A DNA stretch of 64,000 bases. Source: Sphingomonas sp. Lineage in GTDB: Bacteria; Pseudomonadota; Alphaproteobacteria; Sphingomonadales; Sphingomonadaceae. Shown here piece by piece: positions 1 through 8,758 of the stretch. The DNA is taken from the NCBI GenBank assembly GCA_019635535.1, contig JAHBZH010000001.1, forward strand, positions 1,392,995 to 1,456,994, written 5' to 3'. The position numbers were made by a program, and so were the translations under genes. How positions within the stretch are numbered: the first letter of the stretch is position 1; each line of letters begins with the position of its first letter. The notes below the pieces were generated by a model. That model was not told the DNA's origin. It searched no databases and saw only the letters and a program-made list of their open reading frames with translations.

Positions 1-43
1 CGATCCCGCACCGGCCCCGGCGCCGCCGCAGACCAGCGCCGGG

Positions 44-1906
44 GTGAGCCCGACCAATTTCACGCCCGTGGAAGGCGCGCGCGCGATCCAGATCGGCGAC
101 GTGCTCAATCATATCTTCGAGGTGAAGCGTTTCCTCGCGCGCGGCGGCATGGGCGAGGTGTTCGAAGGCGTGAACGTCAACACCGACGAGCGCGTCGCGA
201 TCAAGGTGATGCTCCCGGCGATGGCGGCGGACGAGAAGGTCGTCGCGATGTTCCGCAAGGAAGCGCGCACGCTCACCAAGCTCCAGCACGAGGCGCTGGT
301 CTCCTACCGCGTGCTCGCGCAGGAGCCCAATCTCGGCGTGCTCTACATCGTCACCGAGTTCATCGAGGGCGTCGAGTTGGCCGACGTGCTCGGCAAGGTC
401 GAGCGCTCGCCCGATGAGCTGGCCGGCCTCTTGAAGCGCCTCGCTTCCGGTCTCGGCGCCGCCCACAAGCTGGGCGCCATTCACCGCGACATGTCGCCGG
501 ACAATGTGCTGCTCGCCGGCGGTGACGTTCACCAGGCGAAGATCATCGATTTCGGCATCGCCAAGGATCTCGATGCCAGCTCTGCGACGATCGTCGGCGA
601 CGGCTTCGCTGGCAAGCTGAACTATGTCGCGCCCGAGCAGCTTGGCGATTATGGCCGCGAGGTCGGACCGTGGACGGACGTCTACAGCCTGGCGCTCGTC
701 GTTCTGGCGGTGGCGAGCGGCAAGAACGTCAACATGTCGGGCTCGCTGGTCGATGCCATCGACAAGCGCCGCAAGGGGCCGGACCTGGCGGCCATTCCCG
801 CCAATATCAAGCCGACCATCGAGGCGATGCTGCGGCCCGATCCCAAGGAACGGCTGCGCTCGATGGAAGACGTTATCGCGATGCTGGGCGGTGCGGCGGT
901 CGCACCGCCGCCGCCCCCGCCGCCCGCGACGGGCCGGCAATCGGTGGCGGCGACGCCGAGCGGAGGGGGCGGGGCGTCCAAGGGCCTGCTGATCGGCGGC
1001 GTGCTGGCCGCCGCGCTCGCGGTCGGGGCCGGCGCCTGGTATCTGATGGGCGGCAATACCGGCGGCCTGATCCCGGGCATGGGAAACCAGGTCGCGGTCG
1101 CCAATCCCGGCGATCCGGTCGAGGCGGCGCGCGCTGCGGTCAATTCCGTCCTGCCGTCGGTCAGCTGCACCTGGCTCGACATCGCCGGGGTGGAAGGCGG
1201 CGCGGACGGCGTCCGCATCGCGATGCGCGGGGTTGCCGGCGATGCCGCCGCCGCCGAGCGCGAGATCGGCCAGGCGCTGACCGGCGCGGGACTCGCCAAT
1301 GCGCGGCTCGATTTCGGCGATGTCGCCCCGATCACGCCCGCGGGCTGCGCCACCCTCGACACCTACCGCCAGGTGCGCGCCTCGTCCGACTATAAATTAT
1401 CGGTGCCGCAGCCGCGCTTCGAGATGGTGATGCAGCCGCCCGGCACGCCTTATGCCGGCGAGAATGCCTCCAACACGGTGATCAACTTCAACTTCGCCGA
1501 TGCCAGCCAGGATTTCGTGATCGTCGGCATTGAGCCGTCGGGCGTCATCACGCCGCTGATCCCGAATCGCGCCGGATTCGATGCGCTGGTCGCCAATTCC
1601 ACCAATGGCCGGCCCATCACCAATGACGGCAATGGCCGCTACCGGCTCAACATCGATCTCGACCATCAGGGCTGGTCCGGCATCATTCTGATCACTGGCC
1701 AGGGACCGTTCGACGCCGCGACCGTCGCGCCGCCGGTCGGCGCGCGCGGGCCGTCCTGGCAACAGCAATTCCTGTCGGCCGCCGCGCAGGGCAATTGGCG
1801 GGTTGAGATGGTCTGGTTCGAATCCGTGGACCGCGAAGCGAACAGCGGCGGGCCGGTACTCGACACGATGGGAGGCACGCCGCCCTCGGACGGCAACAAG
1901 GACTAA
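44..1906 (+). CDS. Transmembrane Ser/Thr protein kinase (PpkA-like), possibly 5'-truncated by window
   Basis: Eukaryote-type (Hanks) kinase. The Gly-rich loop GGMGEVFEG lies near residues 34-42, the catalytic Lys near 54, HRDMSPDN at 147-154, DFG at 169-171 and APE at 196-198. A Pro/Gly linker is followed by one membrane segment (about 314-336). The roughly 280-residue C-terminal part is extracytoplasmic, resembles no catalytic domain I recognise, and may be a sensor. The frame stays open to the first bases of the window with a Pro/Ala-rich translation, so the true start could lie upstream; the GTG at 44 is only the first visible start. The next gene encodes a TagH-type FHA protein on the other strand, which fits a PpkA-Fha phosphothreonine switch of type VI secretion. 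No other T6SS gene is in view, so the T6SS role is an inference. Confidence 0.85.
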   Translation: MSPTNFTPVEGARAIQIGDVLNHIFEVKRFLARGGMGEVFEGVNVNTDERVAIKVMLPAMAADEKVVAMFRKEARTLTKLQHEALVSYRVLAQEPNLGVLYIVTEFIEGVELADVLGKVERSPDELAGLLKRLASGLGAAHKLGAIHRDMSPDNVLLAGGDVHQAKIIDFGIAKDLDASSATIVGDGFAGKLNYVAPEQLGDYGREVGPWTDVYSLALVVLAVASGKNVNMSGSLVDAIDKRRKGPDLAAIPANIKPTIEAMLRPDPKERLRSMEDVIAMLGGAAVAPPPPPPPATGRQSVAATPSGGGGASKGLLIGGVLAAALAVGAGAWYLMGGNTGGLIPGMGNQVAVANPGDPVEAARAAVNSVLPSVSCTWLDIAGVEGGADGVRIAMRGVAGDAAAAEREIGQALTGAGLANARLDFGDVAPITPAGCATLDTYRQVRASSDYKLSVPQPRFEMVMQPPGTPYAGENASNTVINFNFADASQDFVIVGIEPSGVITPLIPNRAGFDALVANSTNGRPITNDGNGRYRLNIDLDHQGWSGIILITGQGPFDAATVAPPVGARGPSWQQQFLSAAAQGNWRVEMVWFESVDREANSGGPVLDTMGGTPPSDGNKD

Positions 1907-1993
1907 ACACCCAGGCCCGCATCCGGCGTTCGCAGCGGATGTCCGCGCGAGAGCCCGGCGGCGCGCGGAAGTTGACTAAGTTGATGCTACGTG

Positions 1994-2014
1994 GGGGAGG
2001 GGCCTCTCCTCCCC
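1994..2014. repeat. GGGGAGG/CCTCCCC intergenic palindrome
   Basis: Seven-base arms GGGGAGG and CCTCCCC flank a 7-base loop between the convergent kinase and tagH genes. The same core recurs in other gene-free gaps of this window (near 23450-23590, 36956, 53656). It is probably a REP-like element or a bidirectional terminator. Confidence 0.5.
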
Positions 2015-2050
2015 AAGGGCATTCACGAACGGAAAAGGGGAGCTCACGGA

Positions 2051-2119
2051 TCAAAGAGCCGGCGAAGCGGAGCCGATGCTCCGAGTCGCGGGCGACCCTG
2101 ACAGAAGAAATCCTACATT
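2051..2119. repeat. Conserved intergenic sequence, copy 1
   Basis: This 69-base stretch begins with TCAAAGAGCCGGCGA and ends with TGACA-N9-TCCTACATT. Copy 2 at 11716-11782 shares both ends and has a diverged middle. Both copies sit between convergent genes. Short hairpins can be drawn in the middle (GGAGC/GCTCC and GTCGC/GCGAC). It could be a small RNA, a repeat family or a 3'-end element; the function is unknown. Confidence 0.45.
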
Positions 2120-2134
2120 TCCAGCCGCCGGGGC

Positions 2135-3331
2135 TCAGCGTTCCCGGTCGCCGAAGCCCTCGCGGAGCTGGCGCTCATAGGCCTTGCGGAACTCCTTCGA
2201 GAAGACCTCCATGAAGGCTTCGTCGGATTCGTTCTTCACCTTCACATATTCCTTCTCGTAGTTCCGCCACAAGGCGGCGTCCTGCAATGAAGGCATGATG
2301 CGGGCGAGCACGCCGGCCTTAGCGGCGCGGCGGCGGATCGATCCGGGCGAGAAGCGTTCGAGCGTCGCCCGCAGCGCGCCGGGAATGGCCGACAGGGTCG
2401 CCACCTGATGCGACTGCAGGTCGAGATAGGCATCCTCGACCGCCTTGTCGGCGTCCATGAAGCCGCTTTCGGGCGGATTGAGGAGCTGGGCCAGGGCCTG
2501 CTCGGGCGAACGCGCGAATTTGAGCGGATTGTTGCCGTCGAGCTGGAGCGCGGTTGCCTCGGCCCCCATTTGCGCCTTGGCCCGGGCCCGCGCCTCGACC
2601 ATCACGATCAGGCCGGAGACGAGCCGCCGCAGCAGCGAGCCGCCCTTGCGGATCAGCTCAGGCGAGCGCTGGACGTCGCGATCGCTCAGCGCGGTCGCGG
2701 CGACGAAGGCCTCGATCAGCCCGTCCGCCGTGTCGGTGTCGACGGCTTCAGCCGTCGCATCCGTCGTGCCGAAGCCGCCGCGCGCCCAGTCCACCTTGTT
2801 CATGTCGGCGAGCGAATCCCACATCACCGTCACATTCTCGGGTACCCGGTCTTCTTCTTCGGCCGGAACGGCGGCTTCGGCGGCAAGTGCCGCTTGTGCC
2901 GTTGATGCCGTTTCCGGCTCGGGCGCCGGGGGAGGTGGCGCCGGAGGCGGTGGCGGCGGTGGCGGCGGAGGAGGCGGAGGAGGAGGAAGTGGCTCCGGTT
3001 CCGGTGCCGCACCGGTCTCCTCGAACGAGGCAATTACCTCATAATGGCCGATGCGCAGCACATCTCCGGCGGCGATCGGATGTTCGCCGCTCATCCGCTC
3101 GCCGGCATCGTTCAAGAAGGTGCCGTTGGTGCTGATATCCTTGAGGACGAAGCCGTCTCCTTCGCGCCGAATCTCGCAATGGCGCGAGGAAATGACATTG
3201 TTCGAATCGGCCAAGTTCCAGTCGCAGTTGCGGGAGCGGCCGATCATGGCGAAATCGCCGTCCAGCGCGAAACGGGGTTCAATCCCCTCGCCGATCGCCT
3301 CGGCGTTACGGATGGTCAGGATCAGGGTCAT
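2135..3331 (-). CDS. tagH: FHA-domain protein, TagH/Fha type (type VI secretion-associated)
   Basis: A 398-residue cytosolic protein. The N-terminal FHA domain (about 1-95) has the phosphothreonine-pocket residues GRS (31-33), SSRH (48-51) and NG (69-70). A polyproline/Glu linker (about 110-145) leads to a C-terminal alpha-helical domain. That domain carries the TagH/VasC-type landmarks: NNPLKF, an LLNP..GFMDADKAV stretch, SHQVATLSAIPGALRATLERF and a closing EFRKAYERQL. FHA proteins of this class bind the autophosphorylated T6SS kinase and promote apparatus assembly. I chose the ATG at 3331 because the FHA fold begins there (MTLILTIRNAE); longer in-frame starts add a low-complexity tail. The convergent neighbour is a transmembrane kinase, the expected partner. 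Confidence 0.85.
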   Translation of the reverse strand: MTLILTIRNAEAIGEGIEPRFALDGDFAMIGRSRNCDWNLADSNNVISSRHCEIRREGDGFVLKDISTNGTFLNDAGERMSGEHPIAAGDVLRIGHYEVIASFEETGAAPEPEPLPPPPPPPPPPPPPPPAPPPPAPEPETASTAQAALAAEAAVPAEEEDRVPENVTVMWDSLADMNKVDWARGGFGTTDATAEAVDTDTADGLIEAFVAATALSDRDVQRSPELIRKGGSLLRRLVSGLIVMVEARARAKAQMGAEATALQLDGNNPLKFARSPEQALAQLLNPPESGFMDADKAVEDAYLDLQSHQVATLSAIPGALRATLERFSPGSIRRRAAKAGVLARIMPSLQDAALWRNYEKEYVKVKNESDEAFMEVFSKEFRKAYERQLREGFGDRER

Positions 3332-3606
3332 GCGGCCGCTCGCAAACCTCGCGATTCTAATGACTTGGCCGACCCAGGGCGGAGCCGATGGCAACCCGGA
3401 GCCGGGGACGACGGGCCGCCCGGCCCGCTCCGCGCGGGAAACTAGCAGGGTCGTTCTGGTCAAACAATGTTCAGATATGGGGGTCTATTGGAGCGCGTAT
3501 CGGTCGCGGGCGAGGCTTGCCTTGTTGGCCCGCACGACATGGAGTAATGAAGCCCCAATACCGAACGCACCCATCGGGGGGGTGTTGACTTCTTTCAGGA
3601 GGCAAT

Positions 3607-4266
3607 ATGCGTAAGATCGGTTTGACCCTTTTGGTCTCCGCCATGGCGGCTCTGCCGCATGCGGCGCTCGCCCAGGATGCGGCGACTGCCGACGATTATG
3701 TCTGCGCATTCACCGGCGAATGCGCCGATGAGCAGGCGGACGAAACGCCGCAGCCGACAGCGACCACGCCGGAAGGCGGCCGCGTCAGCGCATCGCGCGG
3801 CTTCTCGCTTTCGACCAGTTCGCCCAGTGCCGGCAACACCGCGCGCCGCCCGGCGCCGCGCGCGCGTCCTTCGGCGCAACAGGCCGCCCGCAACACCGCG
3901 CGCGCGCCCCGCGTCATCAGCCGCCAGCCCGGTCGGGTCGATCTCAGCCTGAGCTTCGGGCTGGGCTCCGCCGTGCTGTCGCCGGCCGCCCAGGCGCAGA
4001 TCCGCGCGTTCGCCGAGGCGCTGCAGCGTCCTCAGCTCGCCACGATGCGGGTGGCGATCGAGGGGCATACCGACAGCTCGGGCAGCCGCGCGACCAATGT
4101 CAGCCTGTCGCAACGTCGCGCCCAGGCGGTCGCCGACTATCTCGTTGCGCAGGGCGTGGCGCGCAGCCGGCTCGATGTGCGCGGCTATGGCTATGACCGG
4201 CCGCTGCAGGGAACGCGCGCGTCCGATCCGGACAATCGCCGCGTGGAGGCGGTCAGGGTTTCCTGA
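3607..4266 (+). CDS. OmpA-family peptidoglycan-binding outer-membrane protein
   Basis: 219 residues with a clear Sec signal peptide (about 1-23, ending AALAQ). An Ala/Arg/Pro-rich spacer of about 90 residues follows, then a C-terminal OmpA-like domain (about 115-219). That domain shows the hallmark GHTDSSGS, the NVSLSQRRA.AVADYL helix and RGYGYDRPL before the terminal DNRRVE. Such domains bind the diaminopimelate of peptidoglycan. There is no N-terminal beta-barrel, so it is more likely a periplasmic or lipid-associated anchor than a porin. A strong ribosome-binding site (CAGGAGG) lies 5-6 bases before the ATG. It could serve the adjacent T6SS-like genes as a cell-wall anchor, or be a general envelope protein. 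Confidence 0.85.
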   Translation: MRKIGLTLLVSAMAALPHAALAQDAATADDYVCAFTGECADEQADETPQPTATTPEGGRVSASRGFSLSTSSPSAGNTARRPAPRARPSAQQAARNTARAPRVISRQPGRVDLSLSFGLGSAVLSPAAQAQIRAFAEALQRPQLATMRVAIEGHTDSSGSRATNVSLSQRRAQAVADYLVAQGVARSRLDVRGYGYDRPLQGTRASDPDNRRVEAVRVS

Positions 4267-4323
4267 CCGCGTTCAACTGGCGATCAGGCGGCCGCGCTTC
4301 CTGACGGAGGCGCGGTCGTTCCC

Positions 4324-5277
4324 TTATGAGGGGTTGGGCACGCCGAGTTCGGTGCCGGCGGTGCGCAGCCGCTGCTGGGCCGCGGCGTCGCCCTGGAAGG
4401 CGGCAAGACCTGATTGCAGCGCCGCGCGCGCGGCATCCCGGTCATTCAGCACCATCCGCGAGCGCATCAGCATGATCCAGCCATCGGCATCGCGCGGATT
4501 CTGGCGTAGTCGCGCTTCCAGGCGGCTCACCATGTCCTGCGCCATTTCGCCCTGCTGGGTCGGCGTAAGCGCACGGGCGGCCTCCATGTCCTGACGCGTC
4601 GGGCCCGGAATGGCAGCGGTCGCGGTGGACTGTACCGGCTGGCGCGGCGCGGGCAGGCGGCCTTCGATGTCGATATTGTTGGCGACGGCGATACCGGTCA
4701 CCGCCTGACGCACCTGCGATTCCCAGATCGCGCCTTCAGGCGCGTCGTTGAGCAGGGCGATCAGATCGTCCACCGCGCCGCGATGGTCGCCGCGGACATC
4801 GCGGATCGTCGCCAGATAGTAGCGCGCCTGAGCATTGCCCGGCTGCAGCTCCAGCACCCGACGCAGCAATTGTTCCGCTTCAGGCGGCGGCGAATTGCCG
4901 CCGCGCAGCAGCAGCGCTTCGGCGAGATAGGCGCGATAGTCCGCATCCTGCGGCGACAATTCCATAGCCCGGCGGAAGGCCTGCTCGGCGGCGGCGTGAT
5001 TCCCGCTCTCGCGGCTGGCCAAGCCGAGCAGGAACCAGTCGCGGTGATTGTCCGGATCCTGGCGCACGCGCTCCTGCAGGGCGGCGATCATGTCCTCGAT
5101 CGATTCCGCTTCGCTTCCGGCGGCCACCGCGGCGGCGTTGACCTCGGGCGGGCCGGCATCGCCGTCGCCGCCCGCCAGCAGACGGTAGCCGAGCGCGCCT
5201 ACGACCAGGATCGCGGCGCCGCCGAGTGCGAGGCTGGCGGCGGAAAAGCGCCGCGCGGGAGAGGGTTGTGCGGTCAT
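4324..5277 (-). CDS. Membrane-anchored TPR protein, CcmI/NrfG-like
   Basis: 317 residues from the ATG at 5277 (MTAQPSPARRF). One N-terminal membrane segment (about 14-32) leads to at least two canonical TPR units (NHRDWFLLGLASRESGNHAAAEQAFRRA and the following YRAYLAEALLLRGG). A third helical array near the C-terminus is shaped like CcmI-type proteins (PRDADGWIMLMRSRMVLNDRDAARAALQSGL). CcmI/NrfG proteins hold apocytochromes for the haem lyase. The gene is divergent from, and 148 bases away from, an operon carrying a decaheme cytochrome, so a dedicated apocytochrome chaperone is plausible. Housekeeping cytochrome maturation or an unrelated TPR scaffold are alternatives. Confidence 0.65.
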   Translation of the reverse strand: MTAQPSPARRFSAASLALGGAAILVVGALGYRLLAGGDGDAGPPEVNAAAVAAGSEAESIEDMIAALQERVRQDPDNHRDWFLLGLASRESGNHAAAEQAFRRAMELSPQDADYRAYLAEALLLRGGNSPPPEAEQLLRRVLELQPGNAQARYYLATIRDVRGDHRGAVDDLIALLNDAPEGAIWESQVRQAVTGIAVANNIDIEGRLPAPRQPVQSTATAAIPGPTRQDMEAARALTPTQQGEMAQDMVSRLEARLRQNPRDADGWIMLMRSRMVLNDRDAARAALQSGLAAFQGDAAAQQRLRTAGTELGVPNPS

Positions 5278-5425
5278 TTGGCCAGCGATCATTACGGCAA
5301 AAAAGCCAACGTCAAGTCTGGCGTCTCCTAAAGAAGCTGCTAGACTGAAACAGGCTGCCGGTTCCGCGCGTCTCGAGTGTCGTTTTCGGCTCGGGGACCG
5401 GCCGAGTGGGGGAGCGACGGAGCAA

Positions 5426-7864
5426 GTGGCGTCGGCGTTCAAGATTGCCATTGTCGGATCGGGCCCCGCGGGCATGAGCGCGGCGGGCCGCGCGGCGGCG
5501 CTCGGGCTCAGTCACGTTCTCCTCGAAAAGACGGATCACCTCTCCGATACGATCTACAAGTATCAGAAAGGCAAGCATGTCATGGCGACGCCGAGTCAGC
5601 TCGTGCTGCGCTCGGACATGAATTTCGATGCCGGCAAGCGCGAAAAAATCCTCGGCATCTGGGACGACGAGGTGGCCGCCCAGAAGGTCAATGTGAAGCA
5701 CAATGCCGAGGTGAAGAAGATCACCGGGCAGAAGGGCGACTTCACACTGGCTCTCACCAATGGCGAGGAAATCAAGGCCGAATATGTGATTCTGGGCGTC
5801 GGCACGCAGGGCAATCCGAACAGGATGCGCTGCGAGGGCGGCGACCTGCCGCACATTCAGTACACGCTCGACGATCCCGGCGAATATGTCGATGAACATA
5901 TCACCGTCATCGGCTCGGGCGACGCGGGCATCGAGAATGCCGTGGGCCTTGCCGCCGATCCGGAGCAGAACAACACTGTCACCATCCTTAATCGCAGCCC
6001 GGAATTTTCCCGCGCGAAGCAGGGCAATATCGATCTGATCCTGGAGGCCGGGCGTACCGGCCGCGTCAACGTGATGTGCGAGACGACGCCGTTGAAGGTG
6101 GCGCCGGGCTGGCTGTTCCTCGAAACCCGCGACGGCGAGCAGAAGATCAAGTGTGATCGCATTATCGCGCGCATGGGAACGTCGCCGCCGCGCAAGTTCG
6201 TCGAAGATTGCGGCATCGCCTTCACCAGCGACGACAAGGACGCCTATCCGGGTCTGTCGCCGCAATTCGAGACGAATGTCGAGGGCATTTATGTGATCGG
6301 CGCCCTAGCCGGCTATCCGCTGATCAAGCATTGCATGAACCAGGGCTATGACGTCATCGAGTTCATCAACGGCAATGCCGATCTGAAGCCGGCGGACGAG
6401 CCGATCCTGGAACAGAAGTTCGCCGCGCTGCCGGGCGCGCGCAGCGTCACCGAATGGCTGGCCTTCCTGCGCCGCCGGGTAACGATTCTCAACGATCTGT
6501 CGATGCTGCAGATGCGCGAGTTCCTGCTCGATTCCGAGCCGCGTGCCTATCGGGCCGGCGACGTCGTTTTCCAGCGCAATGAGCCGGGCGCGTCGCTGTT
6601 CGCCATCGCCGACGGTTCGCTGCTGGTCGAGATCGATCCCAACGATCCGTCGAAGACGGTGCCGATCGAGCGTGGCTCGATTGTCGGCGAGGTCGGCCTG
6701 ATCTCCGGCCGCAAGCGCGGCGCGACGGTGCGCACCGCCGAGGGTGCGATCGTCGTCGAGATTCCGCGCACCGCCGCGCTGAAGCTGATCGCCACCAACA
6801 ATGCCGCGAAGAAGGAGATCACCCGGATCGCGACCGAGCGGCAGCTTCTTCAGATGTTCGGCGGCACTACGCCCGACGATCTCAAGGAGGTGTTGGAGAC
6901 GGCCGAGATCAAGTCGATCAGGGCCGGTCAGACGATCATCGACGAAGGCGACGAAAGCTACGACATCTTCGTCATCCGCCAGGGCTCGATGGTGGTCGAG
7001 AAGGCGATCGGTGGCAAGCCGGTCTTCCTCTCCTATCTGCCGGCCGGCTCCTATGTCGGCGAGATGGCGCTGATCGACGGCGGCCGGCGCACCGCGACAG
7101 TCCGCGCCGCGATCAAGTCCGAGGTGATCAAGCTGGACGGCGAAGCATTCCGCCGCCTGCTGGAGCGCAAGCCCGAGCTCAGAGCGCGCTTCAAGGAGGA
7201 CATGGCGGCGCGCCAGCAGACGACCGGCTTCATCGAGGCACGCAAGCAGAGCTTCGGCGGCGTCGTCGACATGTATTCGGAGGTTGCCGGTTTCCTGGTC
7301 GAGAACGGCATCGGCGAGGCGACCGATGTGCTGCTGATCGACGAGAAATTGTGCATCGGTTGCGACAATTGCGAGCGGGCCTGCGCCGACAGCCATGAGG
7401 GCCTGTCCCGCCTCAACCGCGAGGCGGGGCGAACCTACGCGCATCTCCACGTCCCGACCTCGTGCCGGCATTGCGAGCATCCGCACTGCATGGCCGATTG
7501 CCCGCCCAACGCGCTCAATCGCGGGCCGGACGGCGAGGTCTATATCAACGATACCTGCATCGGCTGCGGCAATTGCCAGCGCAACTGCCCCTATGGCGTG
7601 ATCCGCATGGCGAAGCCGCCGCCGAAGAAGCCGAGCCTGCTTTCCTGGCTGTTCTTCGGCAAGGGGCCCGGGCCGGGCGAACCGGACAAGAAATGGACCG
7701 ACGGCAAGGTCGGTTCGGAAACGCCCAAAAAGGCGATCAAATGTGATATGTGCTCCGGCATAGAGGGCGGACCGGCTTGCGTGCGGGCCTGCCCGACGGG
7801 GGCGGCGATCCGCGTATCGCCGGAAGAGTTTCTGACGGTGGCCAGGATGGGACAGGGGGGCTGA
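5426..7864 (+). CDS. FAD oxidoreductase / tandem cNMP-binding / 4x[4Fe-4S] ferredoxin fusion
   Basis: 812 residues with three modules. (1) About 1-320 is a thioredoxin-reductase-like flavoprotein with two Rossmann motifs, VGSGPAGMSAAG near the start and IGSGDAGIENA near 163, closing with YVIGALAGYPL. (2) About 365-590 has two cyclic-nucleotide-binding domains. The second has a near-complete phosphate cassette (GEMALIDGGRRTATVRA); the first is more diverged. (3) About 620-800 has sixteen ferredoxin cysteines in four groups (CIGCDNCERAC, CRHCEHPHCMADC, CIGCGNCQRNC, CDMC...CVRAC), the DmsB/NrfC-like pattern for four [4Fe-4S] clusters. No signal peptide, so cytosolic. It should take electrons from NAD(P)H or another donor and pass them through the clusters to the cytochrome b encoded 3 bases downstream, gated by cAMP/cGMP. 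The start is a GTG. Confidence 0.88.
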   Translation: MASAFKIAIVGSGPAGMSAAGRAAALGLSHVLLEKTDHLSDTIYKYQKGKHVMATPSQLVLRSDMNFDAGKREKILGIWDDEVAAQKVNVKHNAEVKKITGQKGDFTLALTNGEEIKAEYVILGVGTQGNPNRMRCEGGDLPHIQYTLDDPGEYVDEHITVIGSGDAGIENAVGLAADPEQNNTVTILNRSPEFSRAKQGNIDLILEAGRTGRVNVMCETTPLKVAPGWLFLETRDGEQKIKCDRIIARMGTSPPRKFVEDCGIAFTSDDKDAYPGLSPQFETNVEGIYVIGALAGYPLIKHCMNQGYDVIEFINGNADLKPADEPILEQKFAALPGARSVTEWLAFLRRRVTILNDLSMLQMREFLLDSEPRAYRAGDVVFQRNEPGASLFAIADGSLLVEIDPNDPSKTVPIERGSIVGEVGLISGRKRGATVRTAEGAIVVEIPRTAALKLIATNNAAKKEITRIATERQLLQMFGGTTPDDLKEVLETAEIKSIRAGQTIIDEGDESYDIFVIRQGSMVVEKAIGGKPVFLSYLPAGSYVGEMALIDGGRRTATVRAAIKSEVIKLDGEAFRRLLERKPELRARFKEDMAARQQTTGFIEARKQSFGGVVDMYSEVAGFLVENGIGEATDVLLIDEKLCIGCDNCERACADSHEGLSRLNREAGRTYAHLHVPTSCRHCEHPHCMADCPPNALNRGPDGEVYINDTCIGCGNCQRNCPYGVIRMAKPPPKKPSLLSWLFFGKGPGPGEPDKKWTDGKVGSETPKKAIKCDMCSGIEGGPACVRACPTGAAIRVSPEEFLTVARMGQGG

Positions 7865-7867
7865 CCA

Positions 7868-8743
7868 GTGGCGAGCAGGGGGTTGGACAGAGCGGAATTC
7901 GGGGATGCGGCGGCCCATGAAAGCTTCCTGAGATACAGGCGCTTTCGCTGGTTCAAGATCGGCGCGGTCCTCTCGCTGCTCACTATCATCGTCTATTTCC
8001 TGGTGGACGTGCAGCCGCGCCACAATGGCGGGAGCTGGCTGGGCTACACCCTGGGCACGATCGGCGCGCTGCTGATCTTCTGGCTGTCGATTCTCGGCAT
8101 CCGCAAGCGGGCGATGACGCGCGGGCGCTGGTCGCTGAAGGCCTGGACGTCGGCCCACGTCTATCTCGGCCTGGCGCTCATCATCATCGGCACGCTCCAC
8201 ACCGGCTTCCAGTTCGGCTGGAACGTCCACACCCTTGCCTATGCGCTGATGATGCTGGTGATTATCTCCGGCATCTACGGCATCACCGTCTATGCGGTGC
8301 TGCCCCAGGGCCTGTCCGACAGCCGTTCGGAAATGACCGGGCCGCAGATGATCGAGGCAGTGAACAGCCTCGACAAGCAGATCCAGATCTCCGCACAGCC
8401 GCTCTCCGACGAGGACAGCGCGGTGGTGCTCGGCTCGCTCGGCGAGGACCCGTTCGGCGGCGGCGCCTGGCGGCGACTGTCCGGCAATTATCCCAAATGC
8501 GGCAACCGCGCCGCGCTCGCCTATATGCGCCAGCGGCTCGATGAGACATCGGGCAAGCAGCAGCTCGCGGTCGAGCAGGTCGTCCAGCTTTTGGAGAAGA
8601 AGGCGGCGGCCCTGGCCCGCCTGCGCGGCTATATTCAGCGGCGGGCCTTGCTTGAGGTGTGGTTGTTCGTCCACATTCCATTGACGTTCGTTCTGATCGC
8701 CGCGCTCGTCGCGCATATCATCAGCGTGTTTTTCTACTGGTAG
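7868..8743 (+). CDS. Multi-pass b-type cytochrome-like membrane protein
   Basis: 291 residues with membrane segments near 34-54, 63-80, 97-118, 122-143 and a last one at about 267-290. Histidines suited to haem b ligation lie in or next to these segments (SAHVYLGL, TLHTGFQF, NVHTLAYA, VHIPLTF, VAHIISVF). Between the fourth and fifth helices is a soluble loop of about 115 residues with a GNYPKCGNRAALAYMRQRL stretch. It resembles membrane cytochrome b quinone/electron-transfer subunits, but I cannot name the family. Position after the ferredoxin fusion and before a decaheme cytochrome suggests it moves electrons across the inner membrane, perhaps through the quinone pool. The start is a GTG with a G-rich Shine-Dalgarno overlapping the upstream stop. 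Confidence 0.75.
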   Translation: MASRGLDRAEFGDAAAHESFLRYRRFRWFKIGAVLSLLTIIVYFLVDVQPRHNGGSWLGYTLGTIGALLIFWLSILGIRKRAMTRGRWSLKAWTSAHVYLGLALIIIGTLHTGFQFGWNVHTLAYALMMLVIISGIYGITVYAVLPQGLSDSRSEMTGPQMIEAVNSLDKQIQISAQPLSDEDSAVVLGSLGEDPFGGGAWRRLSGNYPKCGNRAALAYMRQRLDETSGKQQLAVEQVVQLLEKKAAALARLRGYIQRRALLEVWLFVHIPLTFVLIAALVAHIISVFFYW

Positions 8744-8758
8744 GGGGAGAGTAGAAAA

